64,000 bases of DNA, from assembly GCA_002943765.1 (NCBI GenBank), contig PQWQ01000006.1:620001-684000 (forward strand), written 5' to 3'. Made by a program: the position numbers and the translations under genes. How positions within the stretch are numbered: the first letter of the stretch is position 1; each line of letters starts with the position of its first letter. Origin of the DNA: Psoroptes ovis (lineage: Eukaryota; Arthropoda; Arachnida; Sarcoptiformes; Psoroptidae). The notes below the pieces were generated by a model. That model did not search any database, was not told the DNA's origin, and saw only the letters and a list, made by a program, of their open reading frames with translations. This document shows, piece by piece, positions 1 through 11,229 of the stretch.

Positions 1-452
1 CCTAAGGGTTGACAGAAAAAAACCTTATGCGACTTAGTATTAACTTTTGAAGAATTAAAGGGTAGTGAACCTAAGAACATAAAAAATGACTAAGGTTGAT
101 AAATTTTCAAATTCACTAATACATTAAGGACTAAATCGTTATACCTAGATTTTTGTCAATCAAAAATAAATCATTCTTCATTTTCAATCACTCTTGATTA
201 CAACGATATTTCAAATCAAATTTTTCAATTCCATAAACTCAACATTATTGTTTTCATTCCATCAATTTCATTCAACTTTATTTTTAATTCTTAATTTTTT
301 TTCAAAAACATTTTGATTCATTTCATTTTCATTTCTCATTTTCACCATTCAATTTTTTTAATCATCAATTTTTTTATATAATTTAATATTAAATAAATTT
401 TGTTCAAATATTTTTACAATTATTATATTTCTTCATTTATTCTAATATCAAA
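1..452. other. AT-rich left edge, upstream of the transposase-like gene
   Basis: No reading frame of note. The stretch is T-rich with repeated short TTCATTTTCA-like runs and probably holds the leader or promoter of the gene that starts at 453. I found no terminal inverted repeat that I could pair with the far end of that gene. Confidence 0.4.
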
Positions 453-3400
453 ATGTCCAATAGTGAGTACTTTTTTGTAATTAGATGAAATATCAATTTT
501 CAATTATTTCTCATTTTCATTTAAAGAAAATAACGAAGTCAAAAAAATAAGATCGGTGATGCATACCTTGCATTCATACGTTCGTTCAGAGATGTCCTCT
601 GACCACCTGGTCTCATATTACACCGAATTGGTAAAAAAAATGCAACAGCTTTTCAATGATTTTGGGCCATTTAACATTGATCTAAATGAATTCGACAATA
701 TACAGCAAAAAATGAGCATTTTGGCTAATTCTACCCCAGAATTAGCAGCAAAATTGCGAATATATCTTGATCAAGCTAGGGAGTTGAGACAAGGAATGCA
801 TCAGAAGAGAGGAAAGCGAAAATACGATCAAAAAAATCAAGTAATTAAGAATTATAATGATTTGAGAAAAAAGATCGTTTCGTCTATCCAGTGCTGCGGT
901 CAGACTTTCAGAAGTGGCACCAGAATGTTGGTTCACATCAATAGCAGCCATCCTGAAACTTGGGCTGATACGACCGTCGAATCCATTGAAGAATCATCGC
1001 AATCATCATCATCAACATCGATACAATTAGAACCATCCGCATCACCAACATCAGAACCATCAACATCAATACAATTAGAACCATCCGCATCACCAACATC
1101 AGAACCATCAACATCAATACAATTAGAACCATCCGCATCACCAACATCATTACCCCCCACATCATCAACATCGTTACTCCCCGCATCATTACCATCAACA
1201 TCATCAACATCGTTACTCCCCGCATCATTACCATCATTTATCACCCATTCCGAATCTATGGAACTTAACATCTCTGATGGCCAACCAATCATGGAGACCG
1301 ACTCGGATGACAATGCAGATGATCTGCCATGCCGATTTTTACAAAATGTAAAAAGCGAATTAACTAAAGAAGATTATGAGCGTTTCGAATACTATTCTGA
1401 GTTAGTTATATACAATCGTGCAATGAAGAACGCAACTTTATCATTAGGCGTGTCAATGACAATTCCATTTATTGAAAAAGAATATCCTCAACCTTTGAAT
1501 AGGTATGCCATAAAAAAAATTTTATTTCGCATAAAAATTATTATATTGATTCATACGAATACGGATTAAATTTAGTTTTGTTTATAAATTTTGTAAAAGA
1601 AAATTTTGATATCATTTTTTTTAATAATTTTTTATCGATCGCAGGTTTTTGATAGATTTGATAAAATCTGATCATTATCAATGGGAATACTCAAAGACAA
1701 TGAAAGGATTCATTACCCCAAAAAAATATCTATTGGGCGAGACGGGATTGAATTATTATTATGTCCCAATCAAATCTATATTGGAAAAATATATATTGAA
1801 TGACGACTTGGTGAAAATAATTTTCGAGGAAACATCAGATAAATTACCATCATATATAAATAATAACAATCTGATGAATAAACTAAGAATTATGATTTAT
1901 GGTGATGAATTCGGTGTGGGCAACCCTCTCAGGGAATATAATAAAAAGAATAAAACTTTCGCCCTTTACATGGACATCGACAATTACAAGATCCCAAAAA
2001 CGAAACACCGAGACATCCATCTTGTAATGCTCTGGCGATCGAATGACAGGAAATCTGCCGAAATCAGTCTCGAAGAACTGATGACGCCATTGAACAATGA
2101 TTTGAAAAATCTAATTCACACCGGGATAAATTATAATAACACCCATATAAAAATTGGTTTATCTCACGTGTTGGGTATGTTTTTAATTTTATTTTGTAAG
2201 AATCGATTTATATGCAAATTTCATTTGAATATTCTCAATGGTCCAGGTGATAATTTGGCCATAGCCGAAATGTTGGGATTCAGTCAATCGTTTGGCCGTT
2301 CATTCACGTGCCGGTACTGCGGAAAAAATTATCAAAGTCTTAACGTGCCACAAGATCGGCCTCTAACAATTCATAAAAATCTAAATGAATATCATAATGA
2401 ATTAGAATTGTTGGAGAATGACCGGACATTCCGCAGTTCGTATGGGATCAAGGCGAGATCACCCTTTACATCTCTGGGTATCAATATTTTTCAGATATCA
2501 CCGCCGGATTGGTTCCATGATGTGGCTGAGGGTATAATTCTAATGAATGTCATCGTAATATTCTAATAAAATTTTAATTTTAACAGGAATCATCCCTAAC
2601 ATATTAAGCGTAACATTGAAGAAGATTAATGACTTCATCGATAAAAAACGCATGAAAAAACGAATTAAAGAATTCAAGATGGTCAATGGACCAATATACG
2701 TAAATTTTCAATCAAATATGTTGGTAAAAGGGAAAGGGATGCAGAAATTCGAGTTCGCATCACGTTTGATCGAGATTTTCCCCGAATTAATAATCGAACA
2801 TCAGCGGGAATTTGAATTATATTTGAATTTGCGAAGATTTATCTTTTTGTCATATTCCGACGATGCTGAAGATTTGCACGAACTTCAGCAAATTGTCAAA
2901 TCTATGGCTCAAAATTGTGTCAATAATAACATAATGACGCCAAAAATGCACTTCATCGAGCATTATCCAGATTTGATAGCTTATTATGGAAATTTGATGA
3001 AATTCAGTACTGAAAAATACGAACGAAAACATAATTTCCTTAAAAGGCTCAACGATACGTCTAAGAATTCAATCAATGTGGTTTTTTCAATCATAAAAAG
3101 ATATCAAATGTCCTTGCCATTCTTAGCTGACATGGACGAATCGACAACACGTCAAACTCGTGACGAGAATGGGAAGATGTATGTCAGTGATTATCCGTAT
3201 CGTGTGAAGTTGAACATCGCGAGGGCTATTTTGTCCAGAGATAATGAAATGCTGGAAGCTTGTAAGTTTTACCAAAGAAATGGCCGAATCATCGTTTGTG
3301 GTAAATTATGGGCAATTAGGCAGAGTGACAATAATTTGAACCTGCATCAAATATCATTGAAATCAGCAGATCATTGTGTCGCTTTGGAAGAATTATCACA

Positions 3401-3476
3401 TACAAATTCTTTCATATTCAAATATAAAAATACCAAATATTTGGATTATATTTTCAAAAAACGAATTTTTAATTAA
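453..3476 (+). CDS. Transposase-like protein, four exons, intact
   Basis: Proposed exons are 453-462, 527-1502, 1645-2531 and 2587-3476, with introns of 64, 142 and 55 bp. They join in frame to give 920 residues. The tiny first exon rests on a GTGAGT donor at 463; without it translation would start at the ATG at 559. Order of parts: a basic helical N-terminus; a degenerate C2H2-like finger near 890-950 in which the first Cys is misplaced next to the second; a Ser/Thr/Pro linker with three 48-bp repeats (about 1016-1150); then a long conserved part with a CxxC pair (FTCRYCGK) and the motif GDNLAIAEMLGFSQSFG. That motif resembles an unclassified, transposon-derived family found in many copies in cnidarian, fish and arthropod genomes. 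The family name and activity are not certain. No internal stop is seen, so the copy may be active or domesticated. Confidence 0.6.
1016..1150 (+). repeat. Three 48-bp coding repeats (SIQLEPSASPTS unit)
   Basis: Inside exon 2 of the transposase-like gene the unit encoding TSIQLEPSASPTSEPS occurs three times almost without change. It is followed by a second short repeat (LLPASLPS twice, to about 1236). The frame is kept, so the array only changes the length of a flexible linker. Confidence 0.85.
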
Positions 3477-4000
3477 TTCCCCTGATGGATGATATGATAA
3501 ATAATTGACATAATGAATAGTAAGTTGTGAATAACATGGAAAAATTGCTAATAATTTCTTATACTTTTTCTCCAAGTCCATGTTGGTTATGAAGCAAAGA
3601 AGAACATTCAGAAAAATGAATAAAAGTTGGATCATTCATTGTTCACAGTATCATCATCGAGACGTCAACAAATTTTAAAAAATGAAAAATTCATTTCATC
3701 TGAAAAAAGAAGTCAAGTTGCATCATCATAAATTTTTTTATATATCTAATCATCATTATTATCATCACCCATATCAATTATATGTATTCTATCAATTTTC
3801 ATCATCATTTATTGCAAGATTTTTCACTGATAATAAAATTTTTTATCATAAGAATAAAAAATATCTATTGATTCACTCAATTCGATTGTTATAAAATATC
3901 TAAAAATTCTATAAAATATACCGAAAATCTATTAAATTTTCATGTTTTAATCTGTCGATACTCATCTCAACTGATGAAAATCGTGCAATTTTGTATTAAT
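3477..4000. other. 3' flank of the transposase-like gene, no gene seen
   Basis: AT-rich DNA. A 70-codon frame at 3682-3894 is rich in His, Tyr and Phe from ATCAT-type repeats and is not a convincing gene. No terminal inverted repeat is evident. Confidence 0.4.
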
Positions 4001-4029
4001 TAATTTTAAATTGAATTCAAAAAATTCAA

Positions 4030-5200
4030 TTTGGATTCAAATTTCAAAAAATTGGGATAATTCATAAAGAGCGTATCTAAAAAGCGCAACTTCTTCATTC
4101 GAAAAATCCGTTGAATTTTCGAGAAAGAGCCGCCAAAAAAGTTCGATAAAAATTTTATTATTTCATCTCCATGAATTGCAATTGATTGTGATATTCGATC
4201 GAGGCGGATTCTTTGATTATAATATATTGATTTTATTGTTAAAATTGTGATCCAATGATAATGAAATCACAATGACAATTTTAGCATCAACATTGCTTCC
4301 AAACATAAGCAATGAGTCAGATTGTAAGTTTTTTGTTTTTAAATTTTTGAGCAAATTTTCAATTGACTTTTTAAATCGTGTCAAAACATTATTTAATAAA
4401 GATAAACAGTGGAAAAATACTGATCTTTTCATATTTTTATCAAGACTAATTTGCATCTAAATTACGCAATCATCATGCGAATTCCGGATGATATGTTAAT
4501 GATGCATGAACTCCAGGTAAGATTCAAATCAATTTAATTATTATTGATTATCACAGATTTACTAATTTGAGATAAACAAAGGTAATCTTGTATAATTTTC
4601 AAAAATGTTTATTTATGAAATATGTCACAGATGCCTGAAAATTGCAGTGAGATCAGATGTCGATTGGAAATTATAGATAAATCATCCAAAGTGATAATTT
4701 GAGGTAATTTTCATTTAAATGAATATAAATCTCACATTTTATTTCGTTTCAGAATTAGATTGGGAACATCTTTGGCCTAGATTATCATTGAAAATTGAAA
4801 ACATGTTCCAAATTTGAATGTCAATTGATCATTGAAAATTGTGATATATTTGTTGAAGTGAAGATGAACATTGTTGATTGATCAAATAATATTCGATTGA
4901 CTTTCTTTGACTTAGGATTTTGACCTGGCCAATTAATGATCGGGTTTTGACTTTCGCTTTGACTTGGCCATTGATTTGATCTTTGAATGGATGAATCAAT
5001 TTCAATGTTCATCTTATTCTTCAATAATATTTTCAAAGAATCACATGATCAATCGTGATTTCAAGTTGGACTTGTTTTTAATTCATTTAATGATTAATTC
5101 ACCATGACCAGTTGATCAATTGAATATAATCTGAAAGAAATCATCAAATTTTCCAAGTAAATAAATTTCCATCAAAACATTGTATTGATTATTTTTTGAA
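4030..5200. repeat. Duplicated block, copy A (matches 9540-10560 and 17700-18130)
   Basis: This block and the one at 9540-10560 share the same order of landmarks. These are an 'attcataaag' segment (4059 and 9582), an AAGGTAATTTTCAT-like site (4703 and 10105), a pyrimidine-CAG-AA site, and then the hairpin module described separately. A third copy at 17700-18130 holds the last parts. Divergence is high, so the duplications are old or evolving fast. No copy has an open frame. What the block is (repeat, pseudogene or noncoding transcript) cannot be decided here. Confidence 0.55.
4864..5012. repeat. Hairpin module, copy A
   Basis: The module is bounded by ATGAACATTG (4864-4873) and its exact reverse complement CAATGTTCAT (5003-5012). 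Inside are two TGGCCA sites (4926-4931 and 4965-4970). That sequence is self-complementary, so the two sites could pair with each other. Between them lies a TTTTGACTTTCGCTTTGACT core that is shared with the copies at 10252 and 17870. Confidence 0.6.
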
Positions 5201-6430
5201 TTTTTTTTATTAGGCTAAATAAATTGACAATTATCGAAATGTTATGCGAGATAATCAATGTTATTGTCTTGGATTTGGATTATGATCCTTTGATTTTTTC
5301 TTTTTTTAATTTTAGGTTCCACTTCAATTTTTGCTAAATGGTGATTAAAATTTGAATCATCAATTCAACCTGATCCAAGTTGAAAGAAATACTTAAGGTA
5401 ATTTCTTTTGAATTTAATTGGCAATAAATCTTTATTTTTTTTATCATCTTGAGATCTTGAAATTCAGAAAACAATTAATAATTCCAGAAATTATTTATTA
5501 TCAAATAATTGTATCATAGATTGACTCATTGAATTATCGGTCAGAGAATTTATAAGATTGGACAATATCATAAAGATTCAAGTGCATCATTAGATGTTCT
5601 AATAAATTGAATCGATCATCGAAAAAAATTTCCAAAAAAAAGAGGTAAAACATTTTTTGATTAATGAATTCAACTCAATTTTTTTCAAATTTATAATTTT
5701 GAATAGGCTGATTAAATGAACATGGTCTTAAGATTAATTGTAATTAATATCATCGATTTATATTTTTGAAATTCTAATTTTTATTTATTCATTCAATAGA
5801 CTTGAATGACAGCCTAAATTTTTAATCCATTCAATTATTCATCAACATGACCATTTGGTTATTTGAATATAATTTGGGAAGAAATCACTATATCATTGCG
5901 GTGAATTGATCTTCATGAAAATATTAATTTTCTTCAAATTTTTTATCAAGACAAATGTGCTGAAAATGCATTGTGAGTTAATCATTGTCTTTAATTTTTA
6001 TCTTATTTTTTTTAATTCCAGAGTTCACTTCTATTTTTGTACGATGGTCGATCGGATCAGAATCATCCTTGCGACCTATTTCAAGTTGAAGTAAATATTT
6101 GAGGGAATTTTTTTCTTTATTTTTGAATCGGATTGTCAATTAATTAAATTATTTTCATTTCAGGATCATCTTTGAAGATGTATCGTGGATTTTTTCAACC
6201 AATAAATTGTCAATTTAAGAATCAATGAGATTGGATATTATTGCATCTTAATCAAATGAATTGGATCGATTATGCGAAGATCATCTTTGAAAAAATTAAG
6301 TACATTTTTTGATTAATGGGTGGAATTTAATTTTTTTCAAAAATTATAATTCTGAATAGGCTCATTTAATGAATATAGCCTTCGTATTGATCCTGATTAA
6401 TATCATCGATTTTAATTCCTATTAATTTCT
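5080..6430. repeat. Two diverged tandem units of about 0.65-0.75 kb
   Basis: Unit one (about 5080-5800) and unit two (about 5800-6430) line up at three places. 'gaccagttgatcaattgaat' at 5106 matches a related string at 5847. 'ccacttcaatttttg' at 5320 matches 'tcacttctatttttg' at 6024. 'taggctgattaaatgaaca' at 5704 matches 'taggctcatttaatgaata' at 6356. Neither unit has a usable reading frame. AG|GTAA-like junctions recur at the same place in each. Confidence 0.55.
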
Positions 6431-7278
6431 TCGATAATTAGCAAATTATTATCAAATATCAATTGGAAAACCGGATCTAAAATTAAATTTATCAAACAGC
6501 AAATTCAACAATTTTCGAAAGATTGACGATGCTGATTGAATGAATTCATGATTGTGGACTATGGACGGTAATATTCTTGAAAGTAAAACCGAATAATCAT
6601 CAGAAATTCCTGCTTGAATTTGATATCAGCAACAATCAGGCGATTTTGGTTAAAATCTAGCGATAATTATCGATATATTCATGAATATATTTTTACAATA
6701 ATTCATTTATGATTTTATTATTTGTATTTAAATAAAATTGATTGAAATATAATTAAAATTAAGGCCTAATTAATAAATTAACGCACCTGGGGGCAAAAAA
6801 AAACCCAGCTAAAAAATTTGTGAGGGCATCGATTGTATCGATAATGTCGTCCTCATGTCCTCCTCATGTCGTCCTCACCCTCGAATTCGATTTTTTGGAT
6901 AAGGTAAAGTATCTTCCACAATGCTTTTTTTTCGTAACTATTTTCAATACAAAAACAATCGAAAGTGTTTCTAACTATTTTCAATGCTTTTTTTTTTTAA
7001 TATTTTCCTGAGTGTGTCGACGAGTCAAAGTATATTTGAAAAATATAAAAAATAATTTAAATGCTGAAAATGTTTATACAAAAAAAATTTCATTCACGCA
7101 GGAGTTTAGGGACGGATTGACATGTTGGAGAAGCATAGGCGAATTTTTTTTTCTTACGTCCTACCACAAAATGAGGCGTCAACAAGTTGAAATTTTTTAA
7201 AATTCGTTAGCGCGAAAAAAATTTTAACATTTTTTCCCCAAAATTGGGGGAGCGAAATTCAAAAAGCACTATTTCTAC
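6431..7278. other. Noncoding stretch with a block shared with 18.5-18.7 kb
   Basis: No gene seen. The string CTAACTATTTTCAAT (6971 on, with a related copy at 6935), followed by TTTTCCTGAGTGT (7003-7015), recurs at 18663-18707. GTCCTCATG-type repeats at 6845-6880 have a weak echo at 18543. The shared order suggests two copies of one short mobile element. I cannot see clean ends. Confidence 0.4.
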
Positions 7279-7289
7279 GTATTGAGGAT
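7279..7289. repeat. Target-site duplication of the LINE, left copy
   Basis: GTATTGAGGAT at 7279-7289 is repeated exactly at 8459-8469, on the two sides of the LINE fragment. An 11-bp duplication is normal for target-primed reverse transcription. The last three bases also match the GAT tail, so the true length may be a little shorter. Confidence 0.8.
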
Positions 7290-8458
7290 GATGATGATGA
7301 TGATGATGGAGAACAAGCAAGATAACCCTTGTTCCGTTATCACAAGGGTGTTAGTCGTATGGTCACATCAGCCGTGCCCTGTCAGCAGTCTTGTCAAATC
7401 CCTATCGGGACTAAAGTTGATAGATATTCGCGATCCAACTGTTGGAAAAAACAGTTTCGTCGTGTGGCCATCAGCAGTCTCCGTCCATCTCTGATTCCAA
7501 AGATTCAGTATGTCCAACTTCGACGCTTGGCATAGTGTCATCATGGACACTCGGGTGTAAAAAACATCCGAGAGGTCGGCCGCAGCAACCTTGGCAAACC
7601 TATCAGCTAGATCATTACCAAAGCTGCCGCAGTGCGACCTAGTCCATTTCAGACAAATATGGCCACGATGGTTGCACACGACACGAAAAATGTCCTGCAC
7701 TAGTTCATTATACGAATAGATATTGTGTATAGCCCAAATCGCTGACATAGAGTCAGTTATAATTTGAACATCAACAATATCATTCTCAACGATCCATACC
7801 AATGCGTTGCGAATGGCTAAAAGTTCAGCCTGGAAGACTGAACAGCCAGCGCCCATACGGAAGCATTGAATCACGTTGGGGATGCAATTTTCATCATTGA
7901 AAACGACAAAAGAACACCCGACCAGGTCCTCAGACTTTGAACCATCAGTGAAAATAGTACAACTGTGAAAGTTAGTACAAAATCTCAACTCATCGTCGAT
8001 CCTCTCAATAAAAAAAGATTGGATCAACGATGGATGGATCATATCTTCGAACCTGACCGGGAATTCATATCGTTCCCTCAGAGAGGCATCACTTTTTATA
8101 TTGAACACATCTGATCGTAATTTGATCACCAAGTCAATTGGAATCAAATTAGCTATGATCAACGATGCTTGCAGTGACACAGTTCTGGACGCTCGAATCA
8201 TACCAACAGCAAAACGTCTTTGCAAACTTAACAGTTTGCTACATTTCGTTCTGCAAGACAAGATACTGTTCCAGACAGGGCAGGCATAAACTATCATCGG
8301 TTCGATTGCTCGAACGTAAATAGTACGTAAGACGTCATACGATAAACCCCATCTAGGACCAAATTTTTTCTTGATGTAATTAAACAATTTCATAGATTTC
8401 GATACCAAGTAATCGATATGATTGTTCCATGATAATTTTGAATCGATCATTAATCCAA
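7290..8458 (-). mobile_element. 5'-truncated non-LTR retrotransposon (Jockey/R1-like)
   Basis: The copy lies between exact 11-bp repeats (7279-7289 and 8459-8469). Its 3' end is on the low-coordinate side and carries an (ATC)n tail, seen as GAT repeats at 7290-7307. About 1.17 kb remains, so most of ORF2 and all of ORF1 are gone. Truncation at the 5' end is the usual outcome for this class. The group is inferred from the C-terminal reverse-transcriptase region followed by an RNase H domain. Confidence 0.85.
7368..8458 (-). pseudogene. LINE ORF2 C-terminal fragment: RT thumb and RNase H
   Basis: The open frame starts inside the element at its truncated end with LGLMIDSKLSWNNH, a motif typical of the region after the reverse-transcriptase palm. 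It continues through a thumb-like section (YACPVWNSIL). An RNase H domain follows with the expected acidic residues in IFTDGSK, FQAELLAI, IITDSMSAI and GNDLADRFA. The frame stops after LLTGHG, so the usual C-terminal Cys/His region is missing. Without the polymerase active site this fragment cannot mobilise itself. Confidence 0.85.
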
Positions 8459-8469
8459 GTATTGAGGAT
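8459..8469. repeat. Target-site duplication of the LINE, right copy
   Basis: Exact second copy of GTATTGAGGAT. It sits directly against the point where the ORF2 fragment begins, which fixes the truncation point at 8458. Confidence 0.8.
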
Positions 8470-9539
8470 AACCCAATTGAGTTAAATTTTTGAATTTGAA
8501 AAAATTAATAATTTTCAAATTAATTTTTATTAAATTAATTAATAATTAATTTATTTATTCAATCATCGGGTTAGATAATTTGAAAACAAATCAATATTGA
8601 ATTTGAATTTGAGCTGAAACCGTTTTGAATTTGAAAAGAGGCCAGCAAATTGGATAATTGAATAAATATTTATATTGTCATTTAGTTGATTGGTTTGATT
8701 AATCATTAGGCTAATCATATTGATGATAAGAGTCATTTTGATTATTGGTAATGAAATCAATAATTTTCAATTCAAATACTGAATAATTGATTTAGATTAA
8801 TCAAACACATAAAAATTTCATTCAAATGACTTGTTTAAAGAATAATAATAATGAGGATTGAGATTATTGGACTAGTGGATTATTTTGATACCGAAGTCGG
8901 ATGATAATTGATTGATGTTATAAATTACAAATATTTTAATGATGATATGATCAATGAAATTTGATGTTTGTTTGATATTTTCATGAATTCTGTTATTGCA
9001 ATGTTTTCTTAGATCTGTATTGATTGATCTTTGACAATCTCATCTATTGAATCATTCAAACAGAATGGAATTTTACAAATAAAATTCTTTTAGTCTATGT
9101 TGTTTTGGATGAGTTGCAAGGGTCATCCTTTGACCATTTGTATAATTATTCAATATAATCAAAAAAGATACATTACTATGAGTTATGTTTATTGTTTTAA
9201 TTATGAATTATATAATCATTCGTAGTGATATATTGATCACATTTATGTACATTATCATCATTCATAAACATATTCAAATCAAGTACATCATCCAAAATTG
9301 ATCATTTCATTTCTTATAAATCATTGGAAATATTCTCATTCATCAAAATCCTTGTCGTTGTCATCATTTACATTAAAATCACCATTAATTTCATATCTTC
9401 ATTTTTGCTAAAAATGAAATTGATTTTTTCAACATCACTGTCATTTATTGAAATCAGAAAATAGTTGATATCAGAAATAGATTAATTGAATTAAATTAAT
9501 CAAAGATTGATTAATTTTGCAAATATTTCTAAAAATAAT
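8470..9539. other. AT-rich spacer, no gene seen
   Basis: Long runs of ATTGATTA-like words and many stops in all frames. I see no coding region, RNA gene or clear repeat. Confidence 0.5.
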
Positions 9540-10560
9540 TTGAATTTTTGAAAATTCAAATTTTTGAAAATTCTTAAGACAATTCATAAAGGACGTCTGC
9601 TCAAAAAACCGTTCGAAATTCGAAAAACATTTGTTGATGACAAATTGTGTTTTCCGTTAAAATTTAACTGAATTTTGTGATTAAATTTAATTAAATTTAT
9701 ATCAATAATCACAATTGACTCAATTAATTAGTTGCAAAGTGCTGCATCAATCATAGTACATTCTCAAACACTTGAGCGAAGATTTGAGCGAATATATTTG
9801 CCCAATCATCATCATTGGTTAAGTTGATTGTCATGTTTATCAAAATTTCACTAATTGTTTTTGCTTCTTTTCAGAATCATTTCCACACATTTACATCGAT
9901 GATTTTCATCAAATTAATTGTTGGATATGGTCATGTAGTTACCTTTGGATGATGACCAACATAAATAACTTATGAAATCCTTATGGATGGATGACTTAAT
10001 CATCAGATTCTTGAGCCTAACCACGATATTGAGGAAATTAAAGCGTTTGGTTGGAAAAATGTAGCTGATATGTGCTTGCAATCATTAATGATCAATTCTA
10101 CTAAGGTAATTTTCATTGAATTTAACCTTGGATTATTTTCAAAATATCAGAACAGAATCTGGTCCAGATCATCATTTGAAATCGAAGGCATATTTTGAAT
10201 TTAATTGTAATCGATTCACCGAGATTCTTTGATTCGACTTTTGATGTAAAGATGAACATTGTGAATTAATGATTGACTTTCTTTGACATTCCTTTGATTC
10301 GAACATTCTGACTTGGCCATTTGACGATTGGGTTTTGACTTTCGCTTCGACAAGGCCACTATTTGATAGGTTCATTTAATTCTAAATGTTCATCTTTGCC
10401 TTCAATTGTTCAATCAAAAAATATTGATGATCGATCGCAATTCAAAGTCAAAAAATTGGTTTCAACTCATTTGATGATCATGTGTACCAAATCACTCGCC
10501 AATTCCTTATCAATATATTGGAAGGTGGTCAATATTATCTCATGATACAATTTGATTAAA
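9540..10560. repeat. Duplicated block, copy B
   Basis: Second copy of the block at 4030-5200, with the same order of landmarks but internal distances that differ by about 130 bp. It holds a 'ctttcag|aatca' site at 9870-9880, 'ctaag|gtaatttt' at about 10100, and hairpin module B. No open frame of use. Confidence 0.5.
10252..10393. repeat. Hairpin module, copy B
   Basis: Left arm ATGAACATTG (10252-10261) and right arm AATGTTCAT (10385-10393) are complementary over nine bases. The first inner site is TGGCCA (10314-10319) and the second has changed to AGGCCA (10353-10358), so the possible inner stem would lose one pair. The core between the two sites matches copy A closely. Confidence 0.55.
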
Positions 10561-10679
10561 ATTTCAAATGAAGGTGAATTAGTTTCCAGTTATGTAAACC
10601 TCATCAATGATTACTTGAGGTGAGTTGCCATAATTTTGATCATTGGCATTAATCATTTTTAAACCACTCATTATAATTA

Positions 10680-11229
10680 GGCCCATCAAATAGTGATCAA
10701 TGAAAATCGACCTACTGAAAGGTAATCATTATAATCGTCTTGAATTGTTGATTGATTCTTCTTTTCTCTTCGTCAAAGAGTTCCCAGCTCCAATTGTAAT
10801 TTGAGACAGATTGAATTCAACTTGATCTGAATATCATAGGCAAAATGACATCTGTTCCTAGTAAGTTGATTGTGATTGTATGATCAATCCATTTTTAATT
10901 TCTTTCAATGATCAGAACCACCGCACCAATAATGGTCTTATTTTAGACAAAGGTAATCAGTATTAACGTCTTGAAATTTTAATTGATTCTTCCTCTCTTT
11001 TCGTTTTAGACTTGCAAGTTCCAACTTGTAATTTATGACAGATTGAATTCAAATTGATCTAAATATCATTAGTACAATGGCTAGTGTTGCTAGTAAGTTG
11101 ATTATGATCAAGGAATTTATTCATTTTGAATTTATTATTTTTTTTATTAGGACCATTGCAGCGATTTCAATGATATTCTTGGTCAAGGTAATCAACATAG
11201 TTATTTAACAAAGATTTTAATTCTTCTTC
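10680..11229 (+). repeat. Tandem 231-235 bp units with exon-like borders, cut by the BEL element
   Basis: The site GGTAATC recurs at 10721, 10952 and 11187, giving periods of 231 and 235 bp. Each unit contains a short segment that ends in a good donor, CTA|GTAAGTTG (about 10860 and 11092), just after an ATG and four or five codons (MTSVP- in one, MASVA- in the other). It then has a 36-45 nt segment bounded by an AG on the left and AAG|GTAATC on the right. The third unit is interrupted at 11229 by the 5' LTR and resumes at about 17650. The segments hold stops, so if spliced they look noncoding. Confidence 0.6.
11224..11229. repeat. BEL target-site duplication, left copy (TTCTTC)
   Basis: TTCTTC lies directly before the 5' LTR and again directly after the 3' LTR (17644-17649). 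The left flank is itself TTCTTCTTC, so the exact length (5 or 6 bp) is open, but either fits BEL/Pao. Confidence 0.7.

Noticed and set aside
933..1313. Minus-strand frames rich in Asp, Val and Met
   Set aside because: They are the reverse reading of the Ser/Thr/Pro repeats of the transposase-like exon and have no sense of their own.
3682..3894. 70-codon frame rich in His, Tyr and Phe
   Set aside because: Composition follows from ATCAT repeats; no motif, no splice partner.
4272..4460. 62-codon frame on the plus strand in block A
   Set aside because: Not conserved in the second copy of the block (9540-10560), so unlikely to code.
7282..7642. Plus-strand frames opposite the LINE
   Set aside because: Shadow of the RNase H coding strand; the Met run at the start is only the GAT repeat.
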